A stretch of DNA of 64,000 nt from Paraburkholderia tagetis. GTDB taxonomy: Bacteria > Pseudomonadota > Gammaproteobacteria > Burkholderiales > Burkholderiaceae. The first letter of the stretch is position 1; every line of letters begins with the position of its first letter. Positions 1 to 7,862 of the stretch are shown here, one piece after another. The position numbers and the translations under genes are program-made. The stretch is taken from positions 1 through 64,000 of the forward strand of contig NZ_JAKLJA010000018.1 of NCBI RefSeq assembly GCF_022213065.1. Direction: 5' to 3'. The notes below the pieces were generated by a model. It saw nothing but the letters and a program-made list of their open reading frames with translations. It had not been told where the DNA came from and made no database searches.

Positions 1-100
1 AGCACCGGCCTTCTTTACGCCCCTCGTGTCCCGCGCTTCGCGCGGTGAAGTTCAAAAAATCGTTCCCGACGTTCGCGAGATAAACGCCTCCCGCTAAAAC

Positions 101-1111
101 TCAAATAGTTCGGGACGTAACAATTGTCAAAAGCAAACAGGCAATCAGGGTCGAGCGAGGAAGATAGTGGGTGCTCAAAAGCGCTGTAAACAGAACCTTG
201 TTAGACGAGGTGTGGCACACGGGCATCAGTCCCGATAATCCGGCGAGTGAGAGCTGTTTGTTAAAATAGGACTTATGTAATTCATCTCGCAATACAAGAT
301 TGGCTGCAACCCAAAATCGAGACGACTCGGAAAGATTGTCGTAAATCTTACGCGTTGGACCGCGCCCTTTTCGAAAGTGGGTGAGCGCCAATTCAGTAAT
401 CTCTGAGGGAGGAGGCGCAGCTTGCGAATCATAAATGCGTTGGCGGACATCGCAAAAATCATCCAGTGCTTTATGGCACGCTGAAGTTACGCGATTCAGC
501 CGTGACTCGAGATGCGCCAATGCTTTTCGGTTTAGCTCAGGTAGATTTTCAAAATCGGTCGCAGAAATTGGTGCAGCTAGTTCTTTCTTGTCAAAGGTGG
601 AATCGTAACCTTCGCTCAAGAGTTGTTTGGTCGGAGTATTGTCTCTTGGAAAGCGCGACTTGAAGCCGGATTCGGAGATGTTTTCTCCCGTAGCCAGCTT
701 TATATTAACTAAAGTGAATATATGGCGCGCGCGCATGAAGCGGCTGTATTTGTATCCGCCCCTCCATTTTTCAATTGCACTTTCAAACGCCTCGAAAAGC
801 GAGCCATGCAATTGTGGCCGAGAAATCTGGTTGACGGGCGTGCTGAGAATCGAAACTGCTTGAGAGCTGCGGGCGACGTCATTAAGAACCTGTTGAAGCG
901 GGCCCGCGTAGGAGCTGTTGAGGGGGCAGGGGGCCGAGCGAATAGCCTCTTCAAGCAGGCCGCCCCTCGCCACTCCAAGGGCGTCAAAGTCCAAAGACAT
1001 CGTTGGGTAGATGGACTTTCCGTGCACCGTTTTGATGCAGAAAACGGTTGCCACATTTCCTGACCAGGTATGACGAGCAGCCAGCCCCGGTGTACGCGGC
1101 CCAATCGGCAT
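101..1111 (-). CDS. hypothetical protein, AT-rich accessory gene
   Basis: The frame encodes 336 residues. I do not recognise the family. The protein looks soluble and largely helical, with a hydrophobic stretch near its C-terminus (around residues 318-330) that is too short to call a membrane segment. The ATG at 1109-1111 has a GGAGG about 4 bases upstream; an internal Met at residue 38 is a possible alternative start. Codon use is clearly more AT-rich than the rest of the window, which suggests horizontal acquisition. It lies on the same strand as, and immediately downstream of, the broken FemAB-like gene. The C-terminus loosely recalls the start of a tyrosine-recombinase catalytic domain, but no R-H-R-Y set is visible, so I do not call it an integrase. 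Confidence 0.5.
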   Translation of the reverse strand: MPIGPRTPGLAARHTWSGNVATVFCIKTVHGKSIYPTMSLDFDALGVARGGLLEEAIRSAPCPLNSSYAGPLQQVLNDVARSSQAVSILSTPVNQISRPQLHGSLFEAFESAIEKWRGGYKYSRFMRARHIFTLVNIKLATGENISESGFKSRFPRDNTPTKQLLSEGYDSTFDKKELAAPISATDFENLPELNRKALAHLESRLNRVTSACHKALDDFCDVRQRIYDSQAAPPPSEITELALTHFRKGRGPTRKIYDNLSESSRFWVAANLVLRDELHKSYFNKQLSLAGLSGLMPVCHTSSNKVLFTALLSTHYLPRSTLIACLLLTIVTSRTI

Positions 1112-1125
1112 ACCGCCTCCGCTAA

Positions 1126-1160
1126 TGTATCAATCAGTCAGTCACACCGGTCATGATACA
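1126..1160. repeat. 7-bp inverted repeat at the island junction
   Basis: TGTATCA at 1126-1132 and TGATACA at 1154-1160 form an inverted repeat with a 21-bp spacer. It lies just upstream of the AT-rich gene's start and at the point where the FemAB-like gene loses its family sequence. It could be an operator for that gene or the remnant of an element end; the sequence does not decide between them. Confidence 0.4.
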
Positions 1161-1472
1161 TAACAGGGTGTATTCGCCGTATGAGTGACCCTTCAGGTAG
1201 ACGGGCGCGGCGGCGGCGAGCTGCCCCGTGCGCGAGTCGGTGAGCGTGACGAACTGCGGCGCCCAGCCGACGTCGGGCGTGGCGCAGCGCGCGGCATCGA
1301 GCGCGGCGAGGAATTCGTGACGCAAAAAGGGCGTCGGCTGCGCCTGGCGCGCGAGCAGCGCGTTCCATTGCGCGGCGTCGACCTCGGCCGGTGAGCCGAG
1401 AATGCCCGTGCGATAATCGAAATGTTCCTTATTCAACTTGCGTGCCCGTTGTGGCGTGACGTGGCGTGGCAT
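1134..1472 (-). pseudogene. FemAB-like/DUF482 protein, 5' fragment
   Basis: The 112-residue frame matches the start of the peptidogalycan-biosynthesis/DUF482 family (GNAT-fold FemAB-like proteins, normally about 380 residues). Residues 30-55 carry the typical AAQWNALLA...PFLRHEFL segment, and residues 92-101 carry YLKGHSYGEY. Family members continue with a W-rich FDWAWADA-type segment, but here the frame turns into about 11 unrelated residues and stops. The gene therefore lost roughly two thirds of its length at about position 1176, where AT-rich sequence starts. It is divergent from nadE, a neighbour I associate with this gene in Burkholderia genomes. The product is very unlikely to be functional. 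Confidence 0.75.
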
Positions 1473-1665
1473 TGAGGGATGCCTGCGGCTTTGCAGGATA
1501 CCGGCGGCGCCGGTTCGCCTCGTCGCGGCAAACGGTCATGGTAAAGCAAACCACCCGAACGGGTGAGGCCCCCAACTGTCCGGATGGCCCGAGCGCCTCT
1601 GTGTTCCGCCTGGGTTCCTCATCGGCCCCTCATCGGTCCCAAGCTATCGCTTATTGGTTATCCAA

Positions 1666-3843
1666 ATGAAAGAGCGCTTCTTCAATCTCTACTCGCACGG
1701 CTTTGCACGCGTGGCCGTGGGCGTGCCGCGCTGCCGCGTGGCCGATCCGGCTTTCAATGCCGAGCAGACGCTCGCGCTCGCGCGCGAGGCCGCAGCCGGC
1801 GGCGCGGCGCTGATCGCGTTTCCGGAGCTCGGCCTGTCCGCCTATAGCTGCGACGATCTCTTTCACCAGCAGGCGCTGCTCGACGCCTGCGAGCGCGCGC
1901 TGGCGCAGATCGTCGCCGCGTCGGCGACGCTGCCGCTCGCGATGATCGTGGGCTTGCCGGTGCGCGCCGGCCATGCGGGCCATGCGCTCTTCAATTGCGC
2001 GGCGGTGGTCGCGGGCGGGCGCGTCGCGGGCGTCGTGCCCAAGAGCTACCTGCCGAACTACGGCGAGTTCTACGAGCCGCGCCAGTTCAGCGCCGCCGAT
2101 TGCGCGAGCACCGACACGGTGCGTCTCGCCGGCCAGGACGTGCCGTTCGGCGCGTCGCTGCTCTTCGACGCGGCGCAGATCCCCGGCCTGCGCTTTCATG
2201 TGGAAATCTGCGAAGACGTCTGGGTGCCGATTCCGCCGTCGTCGTTCGCCGCGCTCGCGGGCGCTTCGGTGCTGGTCAATCTTTCCGCGTCGAACGTGGT
2301 GGTGGGCAAGGCGGGTTACCGGCATCAACTGGTTTCGCAGCAGTCGGCGCGCTGCCTCGCCGCGTATCTCTACACCTCGGCGGGCCAAGGCGAATCGACC
2401 ACCGACATGGCCTGGGACGGCCAGTCGCTCGTCTACGAAAACGGCGAGCTGCTCGCGCAGTCCGAGCGCTTTCTGGGCGACTCGCACCTGATTTACGCCG
2501 ATGTCGACCTCGACCGGCTTGCGCAGGAGCGCATCCGCCAGACCACCTTCGGCGATTCGGTGCGCCGTCATGCCGACGAAATCGCGAAGTTCCGCGTGAT
2601 TCGTTGCGAGCTCGCGGGCGCCTCGGTCGGGGCTTCGGCGGGTGCAGCAGGTGCAGGAAGTGCAGCCGGCGCCTCGGCAGGCAAGGGCGCCTGGGAGCAG
2701 GAGATGCTGGCGCTCTCGCGCCGCGTCGAGCGTTTCCCTTACGTACCGGCCGACCCGAAGCGCCGCGACGAGCGCTGCAACGAGGTCTACAACATCCAGG
2801 TGCAGGCGCTCGTGCAGCGGCTCTCGCAGGCCGGCATCAAGAAGGTGGTGATCGGCGTGTCGGGCGGGCTTGACTCCACGCACGCGCTGCTCGTGTGCGC
2901 GAAGGCGATGGACCGCCTCAAGCTGCCGCGCGCCAATATCCTTGCGTACACCATGCCCGGCTTCGCGACCAGCGAGCGCACGCTGCGCCAGGCGCGCGAA
3001 CTCATGACGCTCGTGGGCTGCACGGCGCGCGAGATCGACATTCGTCAGAGCTGCAAGCAGATGCTCGAAGACCTCGGCCATCCGTATTCGGCGGGCCAGG
3101 AAAGCTACGACATCACCTTCGAGAACGTGCAGGCGGGCGAGCGCACGAGCCATCTGTTCCGCCTCGCCAACTTCAATCACGCAATCGTGATCGGCACGGG
3201 CGATCTTTCCGAGCTTGCGCTCGGCTGGTGCACCTACGGCGTGGGCGATCACATGTCGCACTACAACGTGAACGCCAGCGTGCCGAAGACGCTCATCACG
3301 CACCTCGTGCGCTGGGTCGCGGAGACGGGGCAAATTGGCCAGAACGGGGAGAGCGGACGCGACGTGCTCGAAGCGATTCTCGCCACCGACATCAGCCCCG
3401 AGCTGATTCCGGGCAAGACCGATGGTGCGCCCGAGCAGAAGACCGAAAGCACGATCGGCCCGTACGAGTTGCAGGACTTCAACCTCTACTACACGCTGCG
3501 CTTTGGTTTCGCGCCTTCGAAGGTCGCGTTCCTCGCGCGCCATGCGTGGCGCGACCGCGAGACGGGCGCCTGGCCCGAGAATGCGAAGGTCGCGCGCAAC
3601 CAGTACGACCTCGCGACCATCAAGCGTAACCTGCGCATCTTCCTCGACCGCTTCTTCCGCACGAGCCAGTTCAAGCGCACCTGCATTCCGAATGCGCCGA
3701 AGGTGGGCTCGGGCGGCTCGCTCTCGCCGCGTGGCGACTGGCGCGCGCCGAGCGATTCGGAGTCGGCTGTGTGGCTCGCGGATCTCGAGCGCGTGCCCGA
3801 TCAGGAGCGCGCAATCGCGCCGCCGCCCGCCGCCGCGTCTTGA
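1666..3843 (+). CDS. nadE: glutamine-dependent NAD+ synthetase
   Basis: It makes NAD+ from deamido-NAD+, ATP and glutamine in the cytoplasm, the last step of NAD synthesis. The 725-residue protein is the large two-domain type (M. tuberculosis NadE is about 680). The N-terminal nitrilase-fold glutaminase shows Glu54 (FPELGLSAY), Lys126 (KSYLPNYGEF) and Cys182 (EICEDVW), matching the known E-K-C triad. The C-terminal synthetase has the pyrophosphate-binding loop SGGLDST near residues 399-405. The linker holds an Ala/Gly/Ser-rich insert around residues 320-345. I chose the ATG at 1666 over an in-frame TTG at 1654. The upstream gap, shared with the divergent FemAB-like fragment, has a CACCCG-AA-CGGGTG palindrome at 1552-1565. 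The PII gene follows after 179 bp. Confidence 0.95.
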   Translation: MKERFFNLYSHGFARVAVGVPRCRVADPAFNAEQTLALAREAAAGGAALIAFPELGLSAYSCDDLFHQQALLDACERALAQIVAASATLPLAMIVGLPVRAGHAGHALFNCAAVVAGGRVAGVVPKSYLPNYGEFYEPRQFSAADCASTDTVRLAGQDVPFGASLLFDAAQIPGLRFHVEICEDVWVPIPPSSFAALAGASVLVNLSASNVVVGKAGYRHQLVSQQSARCLAAYLYTSAGQGESTTDMAWDGQSLVYENGELLAQSERFLGDSHLIYADVDLDRLAQERIRQTTFGDSVRRHADEIAKFRVIRCELAGASVGASAGAAGAGSAAGASAGKGAWEQEMLALSRRVERFPYVPADPKRRDERCNEVYNIQVQALVQRLSQAGIKKVVIGVSGGLDSTHALLVCAKAMDRLKLPRANILAYTMPGFATSERTLRQARELMTLVGCTAREIDIRQSCKQMLEDLGHPYSAGQESYDITFENVQAGERTSHLFRLANFNHAIVIGTGDLSELALGWCTYGVGDHMSHYNVNASVPKTLITHLVRWVAETGQIGQNGESGRDVLEAILATDISPELIPGKTDGAPEQKTESTIGPYELQDFNLYYTLRFGFAPSKVAFLARHAWRDRETGAWPENAKVARNQYDLATIKRNLRIFLDRFFRTSQFKRTCIPNAPKVGSGGSLSPRGDWRAPSDSESAVWLADLERVPDQERAIAPPPAAAS

Positions 3844-3907
3844 AATGGGTGCACACAGCGTAAAATCGCAGGACCATCGCCGCATCGCCGGCCGGCGACA
3901 GATCGGC

Positions 3908-3947
3908 CGGGCCCAGGCCGGACCCGGGTCGGGCCCAGGCCGGACCC
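3908..3947. repeat. 18-bp direct repeat upstream of PII gene
   Basis: An 18-bp GC-only motif beginning CGGGCCCAGG occurs at 3908-3925 and again at 3930-3947, a 22-bp period. A third partial copy (CCCAGGCCG) follows. It lies 75 to 115 bases before the PII start, within its presumed promoter or leader. Slippage is the simplest origin. Confidence 0.6.
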
Positions 3948-4022
3948 ACCCAGGCCGCCACCCCACGGCGGCCGACAAGTCACAGATAATCCGCAAATAA
4001 ACCGAGTCAGACGAGGATCGTC

Positions 4023-4361
4023 ATGAAACGCATCACAGCCGTCATCAAACCGTTCAAGCTCGACGAAGTGCGCGAGGCGCTCGCCGAAGTGGGCCTCACG
4101 GGCCTGACCGTCACCGAAGTGAAGGGCTTTGGCCGCCAGAAGGGCCACACGGAGCTCTACCGCGGCGCCGAGTACGTGGTGGACTTCCTGCCCAAGGTGA
4201 AGATCGAAGTGGTAGTCGCCAACGCGCAGACCGACCAGGTGATCGACGCGATCATCGGCGCGGCCCGCACGGGCAAGATCGGTGACGGCAAGATTTTCGT
4301 CACTGACGTCGAGCGCGTGATCCGCATCCGCACCGGCGAAGAGGACGAAGCGGCGGTCTGA
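4023..4361 (+). CDS. glnB: nitrogen regulatory protein PII
   Basis: PII is a trimeric cytoplasmic sensor of 2-oxoglutarate, ATP/ADP and, through uridylylation, glutamine. It acts on glutamine synthetase adenylylation and NtrB, or on AmtB if it is the GlnK form. At 112 residues it has exactly the family length. The T-loop KGHTELYRGAEY places the uridylylation tyrosine at residue 51, as in E. coli. The B-loop region TGKIGDGKIF (residues 83-92) is intact. It follows nadE on the same strand, which makes sense because NadE consumes glutamine. No amtB is adjacent, which favours GlnB over GlnK, although sequence alone does not separate them. No sigma-54 promoter motif is visible upstream. A GGGGACGG/CCGTCCCC hairpin at 4412-4442 lies downstream without a T-tract. 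Confidence 0.93.
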   Translation: MKRITAVIKPFKLDEVREALAEVGLTGLTVTEVKGFGRQKGHTELYRGAEYVVDFLPKVKIEVVVANAQTDQVIDAIIGAARTGKIGDGKIFVTDVERVIRIRTGEEDEAAV

Positions 4362-4447
4362 GGCGGCCGCGCGTCAGCCTTCGCGGCACCATTGCAACGA
4401 AGAAAGAAGAAGGGGACGGCGCCGCTCGCACGGCCCGTCCCCGCCAT

Positions 4448-4483
4448 AAAAAACGGTGCGATACCCGTTTGGATACCGCACCG
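4448..4483 (-). terminator. Rho-independent terminator of the porin gene
   Basis: Read on the minus strand, a strong hairpin with arms CGGTGCGG and CGCACCG (plus-strand arms at 4454-4460 and 4477-4483), extended by GTATCC pairing, is followed directly by TTTTTT. It lies about 65 bases past the porin stop codon. Confidence 0.85.
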
Positions 4484-4547
4484 ATACGCGCCTCTCGCAG
4501 CAGCGTGAAAACGTCGATATAGCTGTTCTGTCCAGGCTCGTTGCGAA

Positions 4548-5705
4548 TTAGAACGAGTGCTGGATGCCTGCGTACACGCCAGTCTGGCTGTGGCCCGGCA
4601 GCGGGTTGCCCGTGTCGGCGCCAAGCCCCGGGCCGTTCGCGTTCAGACCGAAGTTGGCCGACTTGCTGTTGCGCACCGTTGCCACCTGGAGGTCGAGCAG
4701 CGTGCGCTTGGACAGGTTGTACGAACCGCCGACCGTGTACAGCGTGGCGTTGCCGCCGCCGTTGTTCGCGTTGACGTGATAGACCGCGGCGATCAGCGCG
4801 GCTGCCGGCGTGGCTTGCCACGTCACGCCGCCCCACTCGTGATCGAGCGTGGTCGGCTGGCCGGGCAACGTGAACGCGCCATTCATGCCCGACGTGCGGA
4901 TGGCCTGGTAGCCGCCCTGAACCTTGAACGGACCGAGGAACACGTTCGCCATGACCGTGTATTCGCGCGACGCGGTGAACGGACCGCCGGTCTGGCCGGT
5001 GGAGGCGTCGGTGATGGTCGGGTCGCCGTTGAGTCGGCCGTTGATCGGGTTGCGGATTTCGTCGTACAGGCCGCGGATCTGGAACAGCGAGCTCGTGTAA
5101 GTGAGCTGCAGGCCGTCCTCACGACCCTGGCTGGTCGTGCCGTTGCCGTTCCAGCTCGTGGCGTTCGAGAACGAGTACTGGCCATACACGTCGAAGCCGT
5201 AGAACTTCGGCGACTGATACGAAATGTTGTTGCTCGACTGCGGCCAGTTGCGGCCACGAACCATCGATGCCGACGACCAGTTCGACTGGCCGAACGGGTC
5301 GAAGTCCCAAATGCCGTTCGAGATGAACAGTTCGCGGCCCAACAGCAGCGTGCCGTAGTTGTCGTTGGCCATACCGACCGTTGCCCAGCGATTGAAGAGA
5401 CCGCCGCCGCCCGGGCCTTGACCGGTTGCCGTGCTGAAGCTGCCTTCCAACTGGAAGAGTGCCTTGTTGCCGGCGCCGAGGTCTTCAACGCCCTTCATGC
5501 CCCAGAGGCTGGTGCCCCAGTAGCCGCTTTCGAGCTGCACCTGGCTGGTGCCGTGCGTGGCGCGGCCCAGTGCGTCGCTGCCGGCGCCGATGCCGTTCAT
5601 GTACGCCACACCCGCGTCCAGGCGGCCGTATAGGGTCACGCTGCTTTGCGCATGCGCGACCACGCCAGCCGACATCAACGCCGCGGCGAGCAGAGCTTTC
5701 TTCAT
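4548..5705 (-). CDS. general outer-membrane porin (porin_4/OmpC-like)
   Basis: This is a trimeric 16-strand beta-barrel porin for small hydrophilic solutes. The 385-residue precursor begins with a signal peptide (KKALLAAALMSAGVVAHAQ) followed by the typical mature start SSVTLYGRLDAG. It ends in ...YAGIQHSF, whose terminal Phe is the signal recognised by the BAM complex. The start is the second of two adjacent ATGs: GGAGGAG lies 5 bases upstream and overlaps the earlier in-frame ATG at 5717, which is therefore rejected. It is monocistronic, with its own terminator and a long AT-rich upstream region. The ompR/envZ pair at 10.9 kb is a plausible regulator, but I see no defined OmpR site. Confidence 0.93.
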   Translation of the reverse strand: MKKALLAAALMSAGVVAHAQSSVTLYGRLDAGVAYMNGIGAGSDALGRATHGTSQVQLESGYWGTSLWGMKGVEDLGAGNKALFQLEGSFSTATGQGPGGGGLFNRWATVGMANDNYGTLLLGRELFISNGIWDFDPFGQSNWSSASMVRGRNWPQSSNNISYQSPKFYGFDVYGQYSFSNATSWNGNGTTSQGREDGLQLTYTSSLFQIRGLYDEIRNPINGRLNGDPTITDASTGQTGGPFTASREYTVMANVFLGPFKVQGGYQAIRTSGMNGAFTLPGQPTTLDHEWGGVTWQATPAAALIAAVYHVNANNGGGNATLYTVGGSYNLSKRTLLDLQVATVRNSKSANFGLNANGPGLGADTGNPLPGHSQTGVYAGIQHSF

Positions 5706-6204
5706 CATCTCCTCCATACCCTGTCAAAGAGTCAACCTAAGTACTGCGAAAGACGTCCGCGCCTTCGGGGTGCTGCGGACAGAAATTGTCGCGTTGGGAG
5801 CGTGACCCAAGGATCGGCGGACGGTAAACGCTGCGAGCAGGACAAACTGTTCGAGTCGTCTTGCAGATCCCCTGGTTGACTGGCATCTCCCGTTCTTATT
5901 TGAAGTGAAACTACTTTTAATGAACTTTGTTTTGCTACTTTGGTTACTAATTTAGCAAAAAAGACTGACGCTGGCGACCGAAATCGCTTGTGGGTGGCGG
6001 GGTGTCGCCAAATTGCCATACGTGTTTCCTGGATGGTGGTCAGCACGATCTGAAAAGTATGTCTAAACCCTTATAGGACAAGGCACACACGTCGGCTGGC
6101 GGAGGATCTTCAGGATTGCCACTATTGACGCGAAATATCGTCAGGCGTAGGGCGAAAGGCGCGAATTCGACGCGCCACGAGGGCTGTCGAGCGGGATTTG
6201 AATG

Positions 6205-6232
6205 AAAAAAGAAAAGGCGCTGAAAGCGCCTT
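6205..6232 (-). terminator. Rho-independent terminator of the hisP operon
   Basis: On the minus strand AAGGCGCT-TTC-AGCGCCTT (6214-6232) forms an 8-bp stem with a 3-base loop, followed by TTCTTTTTT. It lies about 77 bases past the hisP stop. Confidence 0.9.
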
Positions 6233-6265
6233 GAAATACTACTTTTACTACATCGTCGGGACCGG

Positions 6266-6281
6266 ATGTAGTCGACTACAT
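6266..6281. repeat. 16-bp perfect palindrome after hisP
   Basis: ATGTAGTCGACTACAT is a perfect 16-bp palindrome. It sits between the hisP stop and its terminator, next to a second dyad, GCCTTACC-T-GGTAAGGC, at about 6290-6306. In the transcript these would form consecutive hairpins at the mRNA 3' end. Confidence 0.7.
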
Positions 6282-6308
6282 GCGGGCCGCCTTACCTGGT
6301 AAGGCCGC

Positions 6309-7091
6309 TTACTTGAGACTGCCCGAGAGGAATTGCCGCAGGCGCTCGCTCTTCGGGCTGGCGAAGACTTCGCCCGGCACGCCTTCTTCCTCCACGCGGC
6401 CCTGGTGCAGGAACATCACATGGTTCGAGACGTTGCGCGCGAAACCCATCTCGTGCGTCACGACGATCATCGTGCGGCCTTCCTCGGCGAGCTTCTGCAT
6501 CACCTTGAGCACTTCGCCCACGAGTTCGGGGTCGAGCGCGGACGTGGGCTCGTCGAACAGCATCACGTCAGGGTTCATGGCGAGCGCGCGTGCGATCGCC
6601 ACGCGCTGCTGCTGGCCGCCCGAGAGGTGCGAGGGGTACTGCTTCTCCACGCGCGGCGCGAGACCGACCTTCTCCAGATAGGTGCGCGCGCGGTCCTCGG
6701 CTTCCTTGCGCGAGATGCCGAGCACGTGCACGGGTGCCTCGATCACGTTTTCGAGTACGTTCATGTGCGACCACAGGTTGAAGTGCTGGAACACCATCGC
6801 GAGCTTGGTGCGCACGCGCTGCAATTGCTTCGCGTCGGCGGCGTGCAGCGCGCCGGTGCGCCTGTCGGCGCGGGTCGCCACTTCCTCGCCATCGACGATG
6901 ATGCGGCCCGAGTTGGGCTGCTCGAGGAAGTTAATGCAACGCAGCATCGTGCTCTTGCCCGAGCCGGACGAGCCGATCACGCTGATCACGTCGCCGGCGT
7001 TCGCCTTGAGCGAGACGCCCTTCAGGACTTCATGGTCGCCGTACTTCTTGTGGAGCGAGTCGACGAAAAGTTTTTGCTTCTGGGAATTCAT
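6309..7091 (-). CDS. hisP: basic amino acid ABC transporter ATP-binding protein
   Basis: This ATPase powers uptake of histidine and of lysine, arginine and ornithine through the HisQM channel. The 260-residue protein has Walker A GSSGSGKST (residues 40-48), Q-loop FQHFNLW, signature LSGGQQQR, Walker B VMLFDEP and the switch His in VVTHEMGFA. The length equals that of the enterobacterial HisP family. I chose the ATG at 7091, which has GAGG 6 bases upstream; an upstream in-frame ATG at 7124 would overlap hisM and has no comparable site. It is the last gene of the operon and is followed by a strong terminator. Confidence 0.93.
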   Translation of the reverse strand: MNSQKQKLFVDSLHKKYGDHEVLKGVSLKANAGDVISVIGSSGSGKSTMLRCINFLEQPNSGRIIVDGEEVATRADRRTGALHAADAKQLQRVRTKLAMVFQHFNLWSHMNVLENVIEAPVHVLGISRKEAEDRARTYLEKVGLAPRVEKQYPSHLSGGQQQRVAIARALAMNPDVMLFDEPTSALDPELVGEVLKVMQKLAEEGRTMIVVTHEMGFARNVSNHVMFLHQGRVEEEGVPGEVFASPKSERLRQFLSGSLK

Positions 7092-7120
7092 CAAATACCT
7101 CGGTGCGGGCTCACTTGCCC

Positions 7121-7843
7121 TCACTTACCTTGGGGTCGCAGATACGCGAGCCAGCGGCGCTCGGCCTGGCGGAACAGCCACACGAGCGTGAAAGAAATGA
7201 TCAGGTACAGCAGGGCGGCGATGCCGAAGGCGCCGAACGACTGGTAGGTCGCCGAGTTCACGTCGCGCGCGATCTTCAGGATGTCGGGCACGGTGGCCGT
7301 GAACGCCACGGTCGTCGCGTGCAGCATCAGGATGACTTCGTTGCTGTAGTAGGGCAACGCGCGGCGCAGCGCCGAAGGCAGGATCACGCGGCGGTACAGC
7401 GTGAATTGCGACATCCCGTAGGCGCGCGCCGCTTCGATCTCGCCGTAGGGGGTCGCCTTGATCGCGCCCGCAAAGATTTCGGTGGTGTATGCACAGGTGT
7501 TGAGCGCAAACGCGAGCAGCGTGCAGTTCATGCCGCTTCTGAAGAACGCGCTCGTGAGCTCGTGGTTGCGGATGATGTCCAGGCTATAGAGGCCGGTGTA
7601 GCAGAGCAGCAACTGCACGTAGAGCGGTGTGCCGCGGAACACATAGGTATAGAGCCACACGAGCGTGGAAAGCCACTTGCGCTTCGAGACGCGCGCGACG
7701 GCGAGCGGCACCGAGAGGCAAAAGCCGATGCCGATCGAGATCACGAGCAGCCACGCCGTGACGGCGACGCCGGTGAGATGATAGCCGTCGGTGAAGAGGT
7801 AGTTGCGCCAGTACTGCTGGATCAGTTGGACGAAGTCTTGCAT
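7121..7843 (-). CDS. hisM: basic amino acid ABC transporter permease HisM
   Basis: This inner-membrane channel subunit pairs with HisQ. The 240-residue protein has about five membrane segments and the polar amino acid permease EAA loop (GEIEAARAYGM...LPSALRRALP) that docks on HisP. Segments such as YVFRGTPLYVQLL and NTCAYTTEIFAGAI are those I recognise from enterobacterial HisM. A GAGG lies 8 bases before the ATG. The gene lies 19 bases after hisQ and 29 bases before hisP, so all are surely cotranscribed. Confidence 0.92.
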   Translation of the reverse strand: MQDFVQLIQQYWRNYLFTDGYHLTGVAVTAWLLVISIGIGFCLSVPLAVARVSKRKWLSTLVWLYTYVFRGTPLYVQLLLCYTGLYSLDIIRNHELTSAFFRSGMNCTLLAFALNTCAYTTEIFAGAIKATPYGEIEAARAYGMSQFTLYRRVILPSALRRALPYYSNEVILMLHATTVAFTATVPDILKIARDVNSATYQSFGAFGIAALLYLIISFTLVWLFRQAERRWLAYLRPQGK

Positions 7844-7862
7844 GGTCTTGGCCTCGCGCGTT

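Larger units (their letters stand above)
5706..6308. promoter_or_regulatory. AT-rich gap with porin promoter region
   Basis: This 603-base gap separates the porin start from the hisP stop. No gene is supported. About 5890-5965 is strikingly AT-rich for this genome, with runs such as TTTTGCTAC and AAAAAAG, and lies 190-260 bases upstream of the porin start. That fits an upstream activating or H-NS-type region, but I cannot fix the -35 and -10 boxes. The right part holds the hisP terminator and a 16-bp palindrome. Confidence 0.45.

Noticed and set aside
1651..3996. 781-codon minus-strand open frame across nadE
   Set aside because: It is antisense to a gene with full catalytic motifs, its product is Arg/Ala/His-rich, and it shows no family features; long antisense frames are expected at this GC content.
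4412..4442. intrinsic terminator for glnB
   Set aside because: A good hairpin (GGGGACGG/CCGTCCCC) but without a downstream T-tract on the plus strand.
5732..6046. 104-codon minus-strand frame upstream of the porin
   Set aside because: No ribosome-binding site, no family features, and it spans the AT-rich presumed regulatory region.
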